Below, in pieces: positions 19,281 through 29,791 of a stretch of 64,000 bases of DNA (position 1 is its first letter; each line of letters begins with the position of its first letter). The DNA is from Enterobacteriaceae bacterium RIT693 (GTDB taxonomy: Bacteria; Pseudomonadota; Gammaproteobacteria; Enterobacterales; Enterobacteriaceae): positions 1-64,000 of the forward strand of contig WJYK01000014.1 of assembly GCA_009668225.1 (NCBI GenBank), given 5' to 3'. The notes beneath the pieces are model-generated. The model made no database searches. It saw only the letters and a list, made by a program, of their open reading frames with translations, and was not told the origin of the DNA. Both the position numbers and the translations under genes were made by a program.

Positions 19281-20237
19281 ATGAGAGAGCAACGTATGTA
19301 TCACCTTCGTGTGCCACAAACAGAAGAAGAACTTGACCGTTATTACCAGTTCCGCTGGGAAATGTTGCGCAAGCCGCTGCACCAGCCAAAAGGCTCCGAG
19401 CGCGATGCATGGGATGCGATGGCGCATCACCAGATGGTGGTGGATGAAGAAGGTAATACCGTCGCTGTAGGCCGTCTTTACATTAATGCCGATAACGAAG
19501 CCGCTATACGGTTTATGGCGGTACACCCTTCGGTTCAGGATAAAGGACTGGGCACGTTAGTGGCGATGGCGCTGGAATCGGTGGCGCGGCAGGAAGGCGT
19601 TAAGCGCGTAACCTGCAGCGCACGTGAAGATGCAGTGGCGTTTTTTGCCAAACTGGGCTTTGTTAACCAGGGGGAAATCACGACTCCACAAACCACGCCG
19701 GTACGCCACTTCCTGATGATTAAGCCGGTTGCGACGCTTGACGACATTCTTCATCGGGGTGACTGGTGCGGGCAGCTCCAGCAGGCCTGGTACGAACATA
19801 TTCCGCTTAGCGAGAAAATGGGCGTGCGCATTCAGCAGTACACCGGGCAAAAATTCATTACTACGATGCCGGAAACGGGCAATCAGAATCCGCACCATAC
19901 GCTCTTCGCGGGCAGCCTGTTCTCGCTGGCCACGTTAACCGGCTGGGGGCTTATCTGGCTGATGCTGCGTGAGCGCCATCTTGGCGGCACCATTATTCTG
20001 GCCGACGCTCATATCCGTTATAGCAAACCGATCACAGGAAAACCGGGGGCAACCGCCGATTTGGGGTCTTTGAGTGGCGATCTGGACAGGCTGGCCCGGG
20101 GCCGTAAAGCTCGCGTTGCGCTTGAGGTTGAGCTTTACGGCAACGAAACGCTCGGGGCCGTGTTTGAGGGGGTCTATCTCGTATTGCCCGCTAAGCCGTT
20201 TGGCCCTCTGGAAGAGGGCGGAAACGAAGAGGAATGA
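19281..20237 (+). CDS. fabY: FabY (YiiD): GNAT domain plus thioesterase domain
   Basis: FabY has an N-terminal GNAT acetyltransferase-like domain (about 1-140) and a C-terminal hotdog-like thioesterase domain (about 165-310). In some bacteria the name denotes an acetoacetyl-ACP synthase that starts fatty acid synthesis; the enterobacterial YiiD role is less certain. With the ATG at 19281 the protein is 318 aa; a second ATG at 19296 has a better ribosome-binding site (GAGAG) and begins MYHLRVPQ, and is an equally good choice. It ends 14 bp from the convergent yicH stop, a junction not found in K-12. Confidence 0.92.
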   Translation: MREQRMYHLRVPQTEEELDRYYQFRWEMLRKPLHQPKGSERDAWDAMAHHQMVVDEEGNTVAVGRLYINADNEAAIRFMAVHPSVQDKGLGTLVAMALESVARQEGVKRVTCSAREDAVAFFAKLGFVNQGEITTPQTTPVRHFLMIKPVATLDDILHRGDWCGQLQQAWYEHIPLSEKMGVRIQQYTGQKFITTMPETGNQNPHHTLFAGSLFSLATLTGWGLIWLMLRERHLGGTIILADAHIRYSKPITGKPGATADLGSLSGDLDRLARGRKARVALEVELYGNETLGAVFEGVYLVLPAKPFGPLEEGGNEEE

Positions 20238-20251
20238 TTTTCCGGTGCAGT

Positions 20252-21934
20252 TTATGCGCCGGGAATAACGCCATTATGCATAGTCTGCTGTATCTGTTGC
20301 CCGCTGGCACCCGTGGCCTGCAAAGTGCCATTCACGGTAGGTTTCAGTGCAGTACTCGCGGCCATCTGTCCGGTTGCTGAAAGCTGTAAGTTGCCGTCGC
20401 CTTCAAGAGGAAGAGAAGGCCAGCCCCACGCCTGCAGCACATTGACCGGAACACCTTGCCCCTTCAGGCTAACGCTGACCGCACGCTGTGGCGTCTGGCT
20501 TACGGTTGCCGTTGCTTCCAGCAACCCTTTACCGGCAAAGGCGCTGAGTTCCGTTATCGCCACCTGGTTCTGGTTGGCATTTAACGACAAGGACGGGTGG
20601 CGAACGTCAACACGATTGAAGGTGGCCGCCGCGGCGTTGAACGAGGCATTTCCGGACCAGATACCCCACTGATGACCTCGCGCCAGCTGGATGTTCGTTG
20701 CGGTGCCATCCAGCCCGGTGAGCTGGAGCGGCCAGGCCGGGTCAATATCGATAATCAGATTGCGGTTAGCCGAAAACTTTTTCACCGTGATGCTATCCAG
20801 CCAGTCCGGAAGTTTCTCCATCCATAAGGTTTTCCAGTTTTTCGGAAGGGTGTACTCGAGCCCGCCTATGACCACTTCATCCATGACCGCCTGATTCCCC
20901 TCGCGTAGCCATTGCCCGGAAGCACGTACTAAGCCGCCCTCCCAGCGCGAGCTAAACTGGCGGAGCGTGGCTCCTGGTGCTGCAAAATCGATGTTTATAA
21001 TCGGATCCTGCAAATGCAGAGGGCCGTTGATAAATTCGCTGGCGTTCATTGACAGCTGACCATCATCACTTTGCCAGCCGCCCTTCGCCAGCGTCAGATT
21101 GCGCAGGCTGAGCGCCAGGTCATTTACCGCCCACTCTTTGCCTTCGAGACGCGCATCCGCGATCTCAAGGCGATCGATTTTTAACGAGGGAACGGCCGTC
21201 ACTGGCGCAAGAAAATCAGTGAGCGATTTGGCCGTTTGCAGGCGAATGTCGTTCAGGCGCAGGCTGCTGACCTGCCAGGAGCCGTCGGCATTACGGTGTG
21301 CGCTCCCCGTCAATGAACCGCGAGCAACATCTGCCCCGATGGTGGTTAGCGTGACCTGGTCATTATCCAGAGAGCCCTGCAGTAAGACGTTGCTGGTGCT
21401 GACACCATTGAGCGTTAATGAGCCTGCGCTGAAGGCGATTGAGGCTTTATTGCCAAGCACTTTCCCTGCCTGCGGCTGCCAGGGCGATACGCCACCCTCC
21501 ACGCGCTGAGCGCTAAGATCCCACTCACTGTCCGGGCTGTTAATCGCCATATCCTGCAGCTGCAGTTTGTCTGCCTCTAACGGAAGCGGAACGGCATTTG
21601 AGCTGAGGTTCAACGTACCTTGCTGGAGCAAAATAGTGTCAACGTAAAGCGGCTGTGAAAACTGCCGCGTGCTCAGGCCAATATCTACGTTCTTTGCTAC
21701 CAGCGTTGCAGGCTGGCCGGCACGACCAAAAGTGACGTTATGAAACATCAAGTGGGTTGGGGAAGACCAGTTGTGTTCCATCTCATTAAAGGAGAGATGG
21801 TAGTTCGTTTTTTCATTCACCCAACTGCTGATTTGGCCAGCGCCCCAGCGGGTTTGCAGCAGGATGTAAAAGGCAATCAGCGCCAGTATCACAAGGCCCA
21901 ACAGAATAAGAACTAGCTTTCCGAGGAATTTCAT
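20252..21934 (-). CDS. yicH: AsmA-family envelope protein YicH
   Basis: YicH belongs to the AsmA-like family, whose larger members bridge the periplasm and carry phospholipids to the outer membrane; the specific role of YicH is not known. An N-terminal membrane anchor (about 4-26) is followed by a long periplasmic region of beta-rich AsmA repeats. The ATG at 21934 follows GGAAGG at good spacing and gives 560 aa; an ATG five codons upstream is less likely. Upstream lies xanP, transcribed in the same direction. Confidence 0.92.
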   Translation of the reverse strand: MKFLGKLVLILLGLVILALIAFYILLQTRWGAGQISSWVNEKTNYHLSFNEMEHNWSSPTHLMFHNVTFGRAGQPATLVAKNVDIGLSTRQFSQPLYVDTILLQQGTLNLSSNAVPLPLEADKLQLQDMAINSPDSEWDLSAQRVEGGVSPWQPQAGKVLGNKASIAFSAGSLTLNGVSTSNVLLQGSLDNDQVTLTTIGADVARGSLTGSAHRNADGSWQVSSLRLNDIRLQTAKSLTDFLAPVTAVPSLKIDRLEIADARLEGKEWAVNDLALSLRNLTLAKGGWQSDDGQLSMNASEFINGPLHLQDPIINIDFAAPGATLRQFSSRWEGGLVRASGQWLREGNQAVMDEVVIGGLEYTLPKNWKTLWMEKLPDWLDSITVKKFSANRNLIIDIDPAWPLQLTGLDGTATNIQLARGHQWGIWSGNASFNAAAATFNRVDVRHPSLSLNANQNQVAITELSAFAGKGLLEATATVSQTPQRAVSVSLKGQGVPVNVLQAWGWPSLPLEGDGNLQLSATGQMAASTALKPTVNGTLQATGASGQQIQQTMHNGVIPGA

Positions 21935-22019
21935 TGCCTTCCGCTCCATTGAGTTTCGCTAAGGGTGTTATGCCCCATTTACCGTTATAGCTCAAGGAAG
22001 GGATTGTCAAAGGAGGTTT

Positions 22020-22046
22020 CGCGCCGGCAAAAAAGCAGCCGGCGCG
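22020..22046 (-). terminator. Perfect hairpin just after xanP
   Basis: CGCGCCGGC and GCCGGCGCG form a perfect 9-bp GC stem around a 9-nt loop, directly after the xanP stop on the minus strand. The T run falls in the loop, not after the stem, so it is not a standard intrinsic terminator; it may protect the mRNA 3' end. Confidence 0.5.
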
Positions 22047-22054
22047 TGAGGGAA

Positions 22055-23446
22055 TTACTCTTTTTCCGGAGGGAAAATCAGGTTCAGCACGATGGCCGTG
22101 ATCCCGCCGGCGGCAATGCCCGAAGAGAGCAGCGTTTTCAGCCAGTCCGGGGCGAACTGCAGGATCAGCGGCTGCTGGGAGACGCCAAGACCAACAGCGA
22201 GCGACAGGGCGATAATCATAATCGCGCGGCGGTTAAGCGGCTCGCGGGAAACAATACGCACGCCGGAAGCGGCAATGGTGCCGAACATCACGATCGTTGC
22301 ACCGCCGAGAACGGGCTCAGGGATATGCTGCACAAAGCCGCTTACCGCCGGGAACAGGCCAAGCACAATCAGCATCAGCGCGACGACAAAACCGACATAG
22401 CGGCTGGCAACGCCGGTCAGCTGAATGACGCCATTGTTTTGACCAAAGCAGGAGTTCGGGAAGGTATTGAATACGGCAGAAACACAGGAGTTCAGGCCGT
22501 TAGCCAGCACGCCCCCCTTCAGACGCTTCATGTACAGTGGCCCGGAAACCGGCTGCTCTGAGACATCGGAGGTAGCGGTAATGTCGCCGATAGTTTCCAG
22601 CGAAGTCACCATAAAGACCAGCATCAGCGGGATAAGCAGGCTCCAGTCGATGCCAAGGCCGTAATACAACGGCGTAGGGACCATGATGAGATCGGTGTTA
22701 GCCGCCTGGGTCGTGGTTGGCAGCATATCCAGCGCCCAGGCTAGCAGGTAGCCCACGGCCATCGCGATAACCAGCGAGGCTACGCGCAGGTACGGATTAC
22801 GCTGGCGGTTGAGCAAGATAATGACCAGCAGAACCGCGCCCGCCAGCAGCAGGTTTTTCGGGGCGCCGAAAGTATGGTCAGCCATAGCACCATAGCCTCC
22901 GCCGATAGACGTTAATCCAACTTGAATCAGAGAAAGGCCGATAATCATCACAACAACGCCGGAAACCAGCGGGGTAATAATGCGGCGGGCGAGGTGCAAT
23001 ACGCGAGAAATCAGCATTTCCGTGCAGCTGGCAAGCATCAGGGTGCCAAACAGCGCCGCCATCATCGTCGGCACGTCCGCGCCGCCGTTTTTCAGCGCCA
23101 TGCCGCCCATAATCAATGGCGACACGAAGTTAAAGCTGGTGCCCTGAATCGACAGCAGGCCTGAGCCTACCGGACCCCAGGCTTTGATTTGAATAATCGA
23201 AGCCACGCCAGAGGCAAATAAAGACATGCTGATAATGTGCTGAGTGTCCGATGCCGGCAAACCTAAGGCCTGGCAAATAAGCAGCGCCGGGGTGATCACG
23301 GCCACAAACATTGCCAGCAGGTGCTGACATGCGGCAAAAAGCGTTTGCGGAAGCGGCGGGCGATCTTCAAGGCGATAGATTAGTTCGCTCGGATGAGTCT
23401 GCGCAACCGGTTGCGCATTTTCTGACTCTACGGCATTTACGGACAT
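22055..23446 (-). CDS. xanP: Xanthine permease XanP
   Basis: XanP is a proton-coupled xanthine transporter of the NCS2 (NAT) family in the inner membrane. The 463 aa hold about 14 hydrophobic segments. The NAT signature [17 protein letters not shown] is intact at about 324-340, and the essential ETIGDI motif near residue 276 is present. The length and start match E. coli YicE. It is divergent from gltS, as in K-12. Confidence 0.97.
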   Translation of the reverse strand: MSVNAVESENAQPVAQTHPSELIYRLEDRPPLPQTLFAACQHLLAMFVAVITPALLICQALGLPASDTQHIISMSLFASGVASIIQIKAWGPVGSGLLSIQGTSFNFVSPLIMGGMALKNGGADVPTMMAALFGTLMLASCTEMLISRVLHLARRIITPLVSGVVVMIIGLSLIQVGLTSIGGGYGAMADHTFGAPKNLLLAGAVLLVIILLNRQRNPYLRVASLVIAMAVGYLLAWALDMLPTTTQAANTDLIMVPTPLYYGLGIDWSLLIPLMLVFMVTSLETIGDITATSDVSEQPVSGPLYMKRLKGGVLANGLNSCVSAVFNTFPNSCFGQNNGVIQLTGVASRYVGFVVALMLIVLGLFPAVSGFVQHIPEPVLGGATIVMFGTIAASGVRIVSREPLNRRAIMIIALSLAVGLGVSQQPLILQFAPDWLKTLLSSGIAAGGITAIVLNLIFPPEKE

Positions 23447-23674
23447 CAGAGGTTATCTCGTGGCTGGAAAAGCGCTGATTTTAACGGACTGAACGGTAAA
23501 AGCAAACGATTGCCAACATGAGGTGATAAGAGTGAAATGTCATAAATCAGGCATTAGTTATAACGGTTGCTCATATTTTGGTTAAAATGTGCCGGCTGAT
23601 TTCATAGTTTATGGAAATAACAGCGAAGGATTATTAAGCGCGCGAATGATTTATGCGCAAAAAGGAGCCCTGCA

Positions 23675-24877
23675 ATGTTTTATCTCGATACCCTATCAAC
23701 ACTGGTGGCCGCCACATTGGTGCTGCTACTCGGCCGCAAAATGGTCCACTCCGTCCCTTTTCTGAAGAAATACACGATTCCCGAGCCGGTGGCAGGTGGG
23801 TTACTGGTTGCCATCGCGCTATTGATCCTGAAAAAAAGCATGGGCTGGGAAATTGAGTTTGATATGAGCCTCAAAGATCCTTTGATGCTCGCTTTCTTTG
23901 CCACTATCGGCCTTAACGCAAATATCGCCAGTTTGCGCAAGGGTGGGAAAGTGGTGGGCATTTTCCTGTTTATCGTCGTTGGGCTGCTGGTGATGCAGAA
24001 TGCCATTGGTATCGGCATGGCCAGCATGCTGGGGCTCGATCCGCTGATGGGGTTGCTTGCCGGTTCGATTACCTTATCCGGCGGGCACGGTACCGGTGCG
24101 GCCTGGGGGAAGCTCTTTACCGAACGCTATGGCTTCCAGAACGCAACGGAAGTTGCCATGGCCTGTGCAACCTTTGGCCTGGTGCTGGGCGGTTTAATTG
24201 GCGGCCCGGTTGCCCGCTATCTGGTTAAACATTCCTCTACGCCGAATGGCGCGCCTGAGGATAATGAGGTGCCGGGGGCGTTTGAAAAACCTGATGTTGG
24301 ACGCGTGATTACGTCTCTGGTCCTGATTGAAACTATCGCCCTGATTGCTATCTGCCTGACGGTCGGGCGTGTTGTTGCCGGGTTGCTGCAAGGGACCCTA
24401 TTTGAGCTGCCGACGTTTGTCTGCGTGCTGTTTATCGGCGTGATTCTCAGCAATGTGCTGGCGGCAGTGGGTTTTTACCGCGTCTTCGAACGGGCGGTTT
24501 CCGTGCTGGGCAACGTTTGTCTGTCGCTGTTCCTGGCGATGGCGCTGATGAGCCTTAAACTTTGGGAACTGGCTTCTCTTGCGCTGCCAATGCTGGTCAT
24601 TCTGGCGGTACAAACGCTGTTTATGGCGCTGTATGCCATCTTTGTCACCTGGCGTTTGATGGGCAAAAACTACGATGCAGCGGTACTGGCAGCCGGCCAT
24701 TGCGGCTTTGGTATGGGTGCCACACCGACGGCTATTGCTAACATGCAGGCCATTACCGAGCGATTTGGACCGTCGCATATGGCGTTCCTGGTGGTACCGA
24801 TGGTGGGGGCGTTCTTTATCGACATCGTGAATGCGGTGGTGATCAAGCTGTTCCTGATGCTGCCGCTGTTTGCTTAA
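23675..24877 (+). CDS. gltS: Sodium/glutamate symporter GltS
   Basis: GltS takes up glutamate with Na+ and belongs to the ESS family, with two inverted structural halves. The two pore-loop GGHGTG (about 137-142) and GHCGFGMGATPTA (about 344-356) segments are both present, and the 400 aa are strongly hydrophobic. AAAGGAG precedes the ATG. Its stop codon overlaps the recG stop by 4 bp, so the two genes are tightly convergent with no terminator between them. Confidence 0.97.
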   Translation: MFYLDTLSTLVAATLVLLLGRKMVHSVPFLKKYTIPEPVAGGLLVAIALLILKKSMGWEIEFDMSLKDPLMLAFFATIGLNANIASLRKGGKVVGIFLFIVVGLLVMQNAIGIGMASMLGLDPLMGLLAGSITLSGGHGTGAAWGKLFTERYGFQNATEVAMACATFGLVLGGLIGGPVARYLVKHSSTPNGAPEDNEVPGAFEKPDVGRVITSLVLIETIALIAICLTVGRVVAGLLQGTLFELPTFVCVLFIGVILSNVLAAVGFYRVFERAVSVLGNVCLSLFLAMALMSLKLWELASLALPMLVILAVQTLFMALYAIFVTWRLMGKNYDAAVLAAGHCGFGMGATPTAIANMQAITERFGPSHMAFLVVPMVGAFFIDIVNAVVIKLFLMLPLFA

Positions 24878-26955
24878 GCGTTGGAGTAGCGTTCGGTTTC
24901 CGGCATCCAACGTTCAATCAGCGCCTTAGCCTGATCAGGGTAGCGTTCGTGGATATGGCGCGCCAGGCGCTGGACCTGCGGGATCATCCCCTGGTCCCGC
25001 AGCAGGTCGGCCACCTTGAATTCTGCGTTACCGGTCTGGCGCGTACCCAGTAGCTCGCCAGGCCCGCGGATCTCAAGGTCTTTTTGCGCAATTATAAAGC
25101 CATCGTTGCTGTCTCTCAGCACCTGCAGGCGAAGCTGTGCCGTTTTTGAAAGCGGTGACTTATACAGCAGGACGCAATGCGAGGCTACTGCGCCCCGTCC
25201 CACACGGCCGCGAAGCTGATGGAGTTGTGCAAGCCCTAAACGCTCAGGGTTTTCAATAATCATCAGGCTGGCGTTAGGCACATCTACACCAACTTCTATC
25301 ACCGTGGTGGCGACCAAAAGATGCAGTTCACCCTGCTTAAAGGCCTGCATGACCGCCTGTTTTTCCTTCGGTTTCATTCGCCCGTGTACCAGGCCAACAT
25401 TCAGCTCCGGCAGGGCGGTTTTTAGCTCCTCCCAGGTTACTTCTGCGGCCTGAGCTTCCAGCAATTCAGACTCTTCAATCAGCGTACAAACCCAGTAAGC
25501 CTGGCGTTTCTCGTCGCGGCAGGCGTTGCGTACGCGCTCGATTATCTCGCTGCGTCGGGTATCGGCTATCGCGACGGTGGTTACCGGTGTACGCCCCGGA
25601 GGAAGTTCATCGATCGTTGAAGTATCAAGGTCGGCATAGGCGGTCATCGCCAGCGTGCGCGGAATAGGCGTTGCGGTCATGATTAACTGATGAGGGTGGA
25701 AGCCCTGAATCTGACCTTTTTCCCACAATGCCAGGCGCTGATGAACGCCAAAGCGGTGCTGTTCATCAATAATAACCAGCGCCAGCCCGGCAAACTGCAC
25801 CTGATCCTGGAAGATGGCGTGGGTGCCCACGACCATTGAGACCTGACCGCTGGCGATAGCTTCCTGTTGCGCAATTCTGGCTTTCCCTTTCTGCTTCCCG
25901 GCAAGCCAGCCCACTTCTATACCTAATGGCTCAAACCACTGTCGGAAGTTGTTAGCGTGCTGCTCAGCCAGTAATTCGGTGGGTGCCATCAGGCCAACCT
26001 GTTTGCCGTGAGCAATGGCTCTTAGTGCGGCAAGTGCAGCAACCAGCGTTTTACCGGAGCCGACATCGCCCTGAACCAGGCGCATCATCGGCACGTCCAG
26101 TGCCATGTCGCGTTCGATTTCAGCGACCACTCGCTCCTGTGCTCCGGTAGGTTTGAAAGGCAGGGCGGCAAGCAGTTTGTTTTTTAACTCGTCGTGATTA
26201 ACCAGAGGCAGGGCATGGTATCGCTGCGCTCCAGCCCGCAGAGCAAGCATACTCAGGTTATGGGCGAGCAGCTCTTCAAGGATCAGCCGCTGCTGTGCCG
26301 GATGTTTGCCGGTTTCGAGATCGGCAAGTTTCATGTCCGGCGGCGGTCGGTGCAGGGTACGCAACGCTTCCGGCAGGCTCATCATGCCCTGGCTCAGTTC
26401 GACGGGCAGCAATTCCGTAATCACGCAGGTATCCAATAGCTCAAGCGCCTGATCGGTCAGTTTACGCAGTGTCGCCTGGCGAATGCCTTCGGTCGTCGGG
26501 TAAACCGGCGTGAGTGTTTCCTGCAGATCTGGCGTGCTGAGATCCCCCTGAATGCGGTATTCAGGATGGAACATCTCGGCACCGTATTTACCGCGTTTGG
26601 CTTCACCGTAAGCGAGCACGCGCTTTCCGGTGGAAAGGCTGTTCTTCATCGCCGCGTTGAAATTAAAGAAGCGCAGGGTAAGAATGCCGGTGCCGTCGCT
26701 AATCTGGCAGGTCATCATCCGGCGGCCGCCGAAGGAGATATTGCAGTTCAGCACTTCACCTTCCACCGTGGCGTAAAGGCCGGGTTGGAGATCGTTAATG
26801 GGGTAGAGATGGGTGCGGTCTTCGTAGCGAAGCGGCAGGTGCAGCAGCAGGTCCTGAATCGTGTGCAGGCCAATTTTGGCCAGTTTGCCGCTCTGGCTGG
26901 CACCCACTCCGGCAAGCGTGCTTAACGGTATGGCATCCAGCAGGCGGCCTTTCAT
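24874..26955 (-). CDS. recG: ATP-dependent DNA helicase RecG
   Basis: RecG remodels stalled forks and branched DNA. The 693-aa protein has the N-terminal wedge/OB domain (about 1-170), Walker A GDVGSGKT (about 290-297), the DEQH box in IIDEQHRFG, TATPIPRT motif III, and the C-terminal TRG region. Length equals that of E. coli. It is the last gene of gmk-rpoZ-spoT-trmH-recG, 3 bp after trmH. Confidence 0.97.
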   Translation of the reverse strand: MKGRLLDAIPLSTLAGVGASQSGKLAKIGLHTIQDLLLHLPLRYEDRTHLYPINDLQPGLYATVEGEVLNCNISFGGRRMMTCQISDGTGILTLRFFNFNAAMKNSLSTGKRVLAYGEAKRGKYGAEMFHPEYRIQGDLSTPDLQETLTPVYPTTEGIRQATLRKLTDQALELLDTCVITELLPVELSQGMMSLPEALRTLHRPPPDMKLADLETGKHPAQQRLILEELLAHNLSMLALRAGAQRYHALPLVNHDELKNKLLAALPFKPTGAQERVVAEIERDMALDVPMMRLVQGDVGSGKTLVAALAALRAIAHGKQVGLMAPTELLAEQHANNFRQWFEPLGIEVGWLAGKQKGKARIAQQEAIASGQVSMVVGTHAIFQDQVQFAGLALVIIDEQHRFGVHQRLALWEKGQIQGFHPHQLIMTATPIPRTLAMTAYADLDTSTIDELPPGRTPVTTVAIADTRRSEIIERVRNACRDEKRQAYWVCTLIEESELLEAQAAEVTWEELKTALPELNVGLVHGRMKPKEKQAVMQAFKQGELHLLVATTVIEVGVDVPNASLMIIENPERLGLAQLHQLRGRVGRGAVASHCVLLYKSPLSKTAQLRLQVLRDSNDGFIIAQKDLEIRGPGELLGTRQTGNAEFKVADLLRDQGMIPQVQRLARHIHERYPDQAKALIERWMPETERYSNA

Positions 26956-26958
26956 GGC

Positions 26959-27648
26959 TTACTTCGCTGACTGCATCGTTGCCCACCACGCGGCATCAGC
27001 TTCTATCTCACCTTGCTGATTCACATGTGGGTACGGTAAGCCTTTACGGCGGGAGACGTTCGCCAGCACAGGGTAACCGCCTTCAAACAGCAATCTCTGC
27101 TGCTCGGACTCCGGTAATGTACTGTTTTCACGCTGGTACATGCCGGCATTTTGACGCTGGCGCTGCGCTTCATACAGAATAAGCGCTGAGGCAACGGAGA
27201 CATTCAGAGACTGAACCATACCGATCATCGGAATAATGATGTCCCGATCGGCAAGCGCCAGCGCTTCTTCGGTGATACCGGTTTTTTCCTGCCCCATCAG
27301 AATGCAGGTTGGACGGGTGTAGTCTATTTCGCGGAAATCGACGGCCTTATCTGAAAGATGGGTGGCCAGAATTTGCATTCCGCTGTTTTTTAGCTGACTG
27401 ACGGCCTCGCCGATAGTCTTGTGCGTTTTGACTTCCACCCAGGAGTTGCTTCCTGCAGCGGCAGACGCCATGGTGCGCATACGGCTTCCGGGCCAAACGG
27501 CGTGCACTTCATGCACGCCTACGGCATCGGCGGTACGGATAATGGCGGAGACGTTATGGGGCTTGTGCACCTGCTCCATACAAACGGTCAGGTCCGGCTG
27601 GCGTCTGGCGAGCATCTCGCAAATACGCGCATAACGTTGAGGATTCAT
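26959..27648 (-). CDS. trmH: tRNA (guanosine(18)-2'-O)-methyltransferase TrmH (SpoU)
   Basis: TrmH methylates the ribose of G18 in the D-loop of many tRNAs, using SAM. It is a knotted SPOUT enzyme: motif 1 NVSAIIRTADAVG (about 33-45), motif 2 MGQEKTGI (about 117-124) and motif 3 IPMIGMVQSLNVSVA (about 134-148) are all visible in 229 aa. It starts 5 bp after spoT, within the same transcript. Confidence 0.97.
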   Translation of the reverse strand: MNPQRYARICEMLARRQPDLTVCMEQVHKPHNVSAIIRTADAVGVHEVHAVWPGSRMRTMASAAAGSNSWVEVKTHKTIGEAVSQLKNSGMQILATHLSDKAVDFREIDYTRPTCILMGQEKTGITEEALALADRDIIIPMIGMVQSLNVSVASALILYEAQRQRQNAGMYQRENSTLPESEQQRLLFEGGYPVLANVSRRKGLPYPHVNQQGEIEADAAWWATMQSAK

Positions 27649-27652
27649 AACT

Positions 27653-29773
27653 CTAGTTTCTGTTGCGGGTAACTTTAATCACATCCGGCATCACGCGGAT
27701 TTTGCGCATGATGTTCGCCAGATGGACGCGATCCCGAGCGGTCAGGCGAATGAAGGCGCTGTACACGCGGCCGTCTTTCTCTTCAGTATTCAGGCTTTGA
27801 ATGTTAGAGCCCGCGGTATTGATCGCTGCGGTGAGGTTCGCCAGCGCCCCCTGGTGGTTGAACATGTCCACCTTGATCTCGGTGATGAACTCCTGCTCGG
27901 TCTCTTTATCCCACTCCACGGCCATAAACTTCTCAGGCTCTTTCTGGTAGCCACGAATGTTTCGACAGGATTCGTGATGGATAACCAGCCCTTTTCCCGG
28001 GCTGACGTGAGCGACGATAGGATCGCCTGGAATCGGGCGGCAGCATTTGGCAAACGTAATCAGGACGCCATCTGCGCCTTTGATCGGCAGGTTGCTGTGG
28101 CTTGCCGTCTGGGTTGAACCAGGCTGTGCAGTAACAGGTGACTCGCCCTGTAGATTCTTCGCCACGACCACGCTCATTGCGTTACCGAGGCCGATTTCGG
28201 CCAGCAGATCGTCAAGAGATGCAAGCTTCATGCGGTCCAGCTCGCGCTGAACGTTCTCCGCCGGGATCTCAGCCAGCTTACGGCTACCGCCCAGCGCGTG
28301 GTTGAGCAGACGGCGACCCAGGCTTACGGAGTCATCACGCTTCAGGTTTTTCAGCATCTGGCGAATTTTGGCGCGCGCTTTGGAGCTGACGACAAAATTG
28401 AGCCATGCGGCGTTTGGCCGCGCGCCTGGTGCAGTGATGATTTCGATAGTTTGCCCGCTGGTCAAAGACTGTGAAAGCGGGTATGGCTGGCGATCGACGC
28501 GTGCGCCAACGCAGGCGTGGCCGATATCGGTATGCACGGCATAGGCAAAGTCCACCGGCGTGGCGCCAGCGGGAAGCTCTACGATGCGGCCTTCCGGGGT
28601 GAAAACGTAAATCTCATCCGGGAACAGATCGGATTTTACGCTCTCGATAAATTCAAATGAGCTACCGGCGCTTTGTTGTAATTCCAGCAGGCTTTGCATC
28701 CAGCGCTGAGCGCGGATTTGCGCGGTGGTACTGCTCTCACCCTGCTCTTTGTATGCCCAGTGAGCCGCAACCCCCATTTCCGCCATTTGGTCCATATCTT
28801 CGGTACGGATCTGCACTTCAACCGGGACGCCGTGCGGCCCAATCATAGAGGTGTGCAGAGACTGATAGCCGTTCGCTTTTGGAATGGCAATATAGTCTTT
28901 TACTCGCCCTGGACGTGGTTTGTAGAGGCTGTGCATCTGCCCGAGGACGCGGTAGCAGGTATCCATATCGTGGACGATGACGCGAAACGCGTAGATATCC
29001 ATGATTGAATGGAAACGCTGTTCTTTAAGCGTCATCTTGCAGTAAATAGAATAAAGGTGTTTTTCGCGACCGCTTACGCGGCAGGAAATACCTGCTTCCT
29101 GTAAACGCCCGTCGATTTCAGAGAGGATTTTTTGAATCATCTCTTTGCGGTTACCACGCGCCGCTTTCACCACTTCTTTTATGACGCGGTAGCGGTTCGG
29201 GTAAAGTGCCTCAAAGCCTAGCTCTTCCAGTTCGGTTTTCAGGTGATGAATACCTAGGCGGTGAGCGAGTGGGCTGTAGATTTCGAGGGTTTCACGGGCA
29301 ATGCGGCGACGTTTGTCCGGGCGTAGTGACCCGAGCGTGCGCATGTTGTGGGTGCGGTCAGCAAGTTTGATCAAAATGACGCGGATATCCTGCACCATCG
29401 CCATGATCATTTTGCGGAAGTTTTCGGCCTGAGCCTCTTTCTTATCGCGGAACTTTAGCTTGTCTAGCTTAGAAACCCCTTCCACCAGTTCGGCAACGCT
29501 TTTGCCAAACAGCTGTTCCATATCCTGGTAGGTGGCCGGGGTGTCTTCGATCACGTCATGCAGAAGCGCTGCCATTAGCGTTTCATGGTCGAGTTTCATC
29601 TCGGCCAGGATACAGGCAACCGCTACTGGATGGGTGATATAGGGTTCACCGCTTGAACGTGTTTGTCCCTCGTGAGCATCACGTGCGACAAGGTATGCCT
29701 GCCTGAGGCGCTTGATTTGCTCCTCTGGCAGATAATTTTGAATCAGCTGATTCAGGCTTTCAAACAGATACAA
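27653..29773 (-). CDS. spoT: Bifunctional (p)ppGpp synthetase/hydrolase SpoT
   Basis: SpoT hydrolyses, and weakly makes, the stringent-response alarmone ppGpp. The HD hydrolase motif LLHDVIEDT is at about 70-78 (H72, D73), followed by a RelA-like synthetase domain (about 200-330), a TGS domain (about 390-450) and a C-terminal ACT domain (about 625-706). The 706 aa are four more than in E. coli; the extra residues lie in the variable linker after KNLQGESP, near 550-570. It is co-transcribed with rpoZ and trmH. Confidence 0.97.
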   Translation of the reverse strand: MYLFESLNQLIQNYLPEEQIKRLRQAYLVARDAHEGQTRSSGEPYITHPVAVACILAEMKLDHETLMAALLHDVIEDTPATYQDMEQLFGKSVAELVEGVSKLDKLKFRDKKEAQAENFRKMIMAMVQDIRVILIKLADRTHNMRTLGSLRPDKRRRIARETLEIYSPLAHRLGIHHLKTELEELGFEALYPNRYRVIKEVVKAARGNRKEMIQKILSEIDGRLQEAGISCRVSGREKHLYSIYCKMTLKEQRFHSIMDIYAFRVIVHDMDTCYRVLGQMHSLYKPRPGRVKDYIAIPKANGYQSLHTSMIGPHGVPVEVQIRTEDMDQMAEMGVAAHWAYKEQGESSTTAQIRAQRWMQSLLELQQSAGSSFEFIESVKSDLFPDEIYVFTPEGRIVELPAGATPVDFAYAVHTDIGHACVGARVDRQPYPLSQSLTSGQTIEIITAPGARPNAAWLNFVVSSKARAKIRQMLKNLKRDDSVSLGRRLLNHALGGSRKLAEIPAENVQRELDRMKLASLDDLLAEIGLGNAMSVVVAKNLQGESPVTAQPGSTQTASHSNLPIKGADGVLITFAKCCRPIPGDPIVAHVSPGKGLVIHHESCRNIRGYQKEPEKFMAVEWDKETEQEFITEIKVDMFNHQGALANLTAAINTAGSNIQSLNTEEKDGRVYSAFIRLTARDRVHLANIMRKIRVMPDVIKVTRNRN

Positions 29774-29791
29774 GGGCTACCCGCAGGCTAA

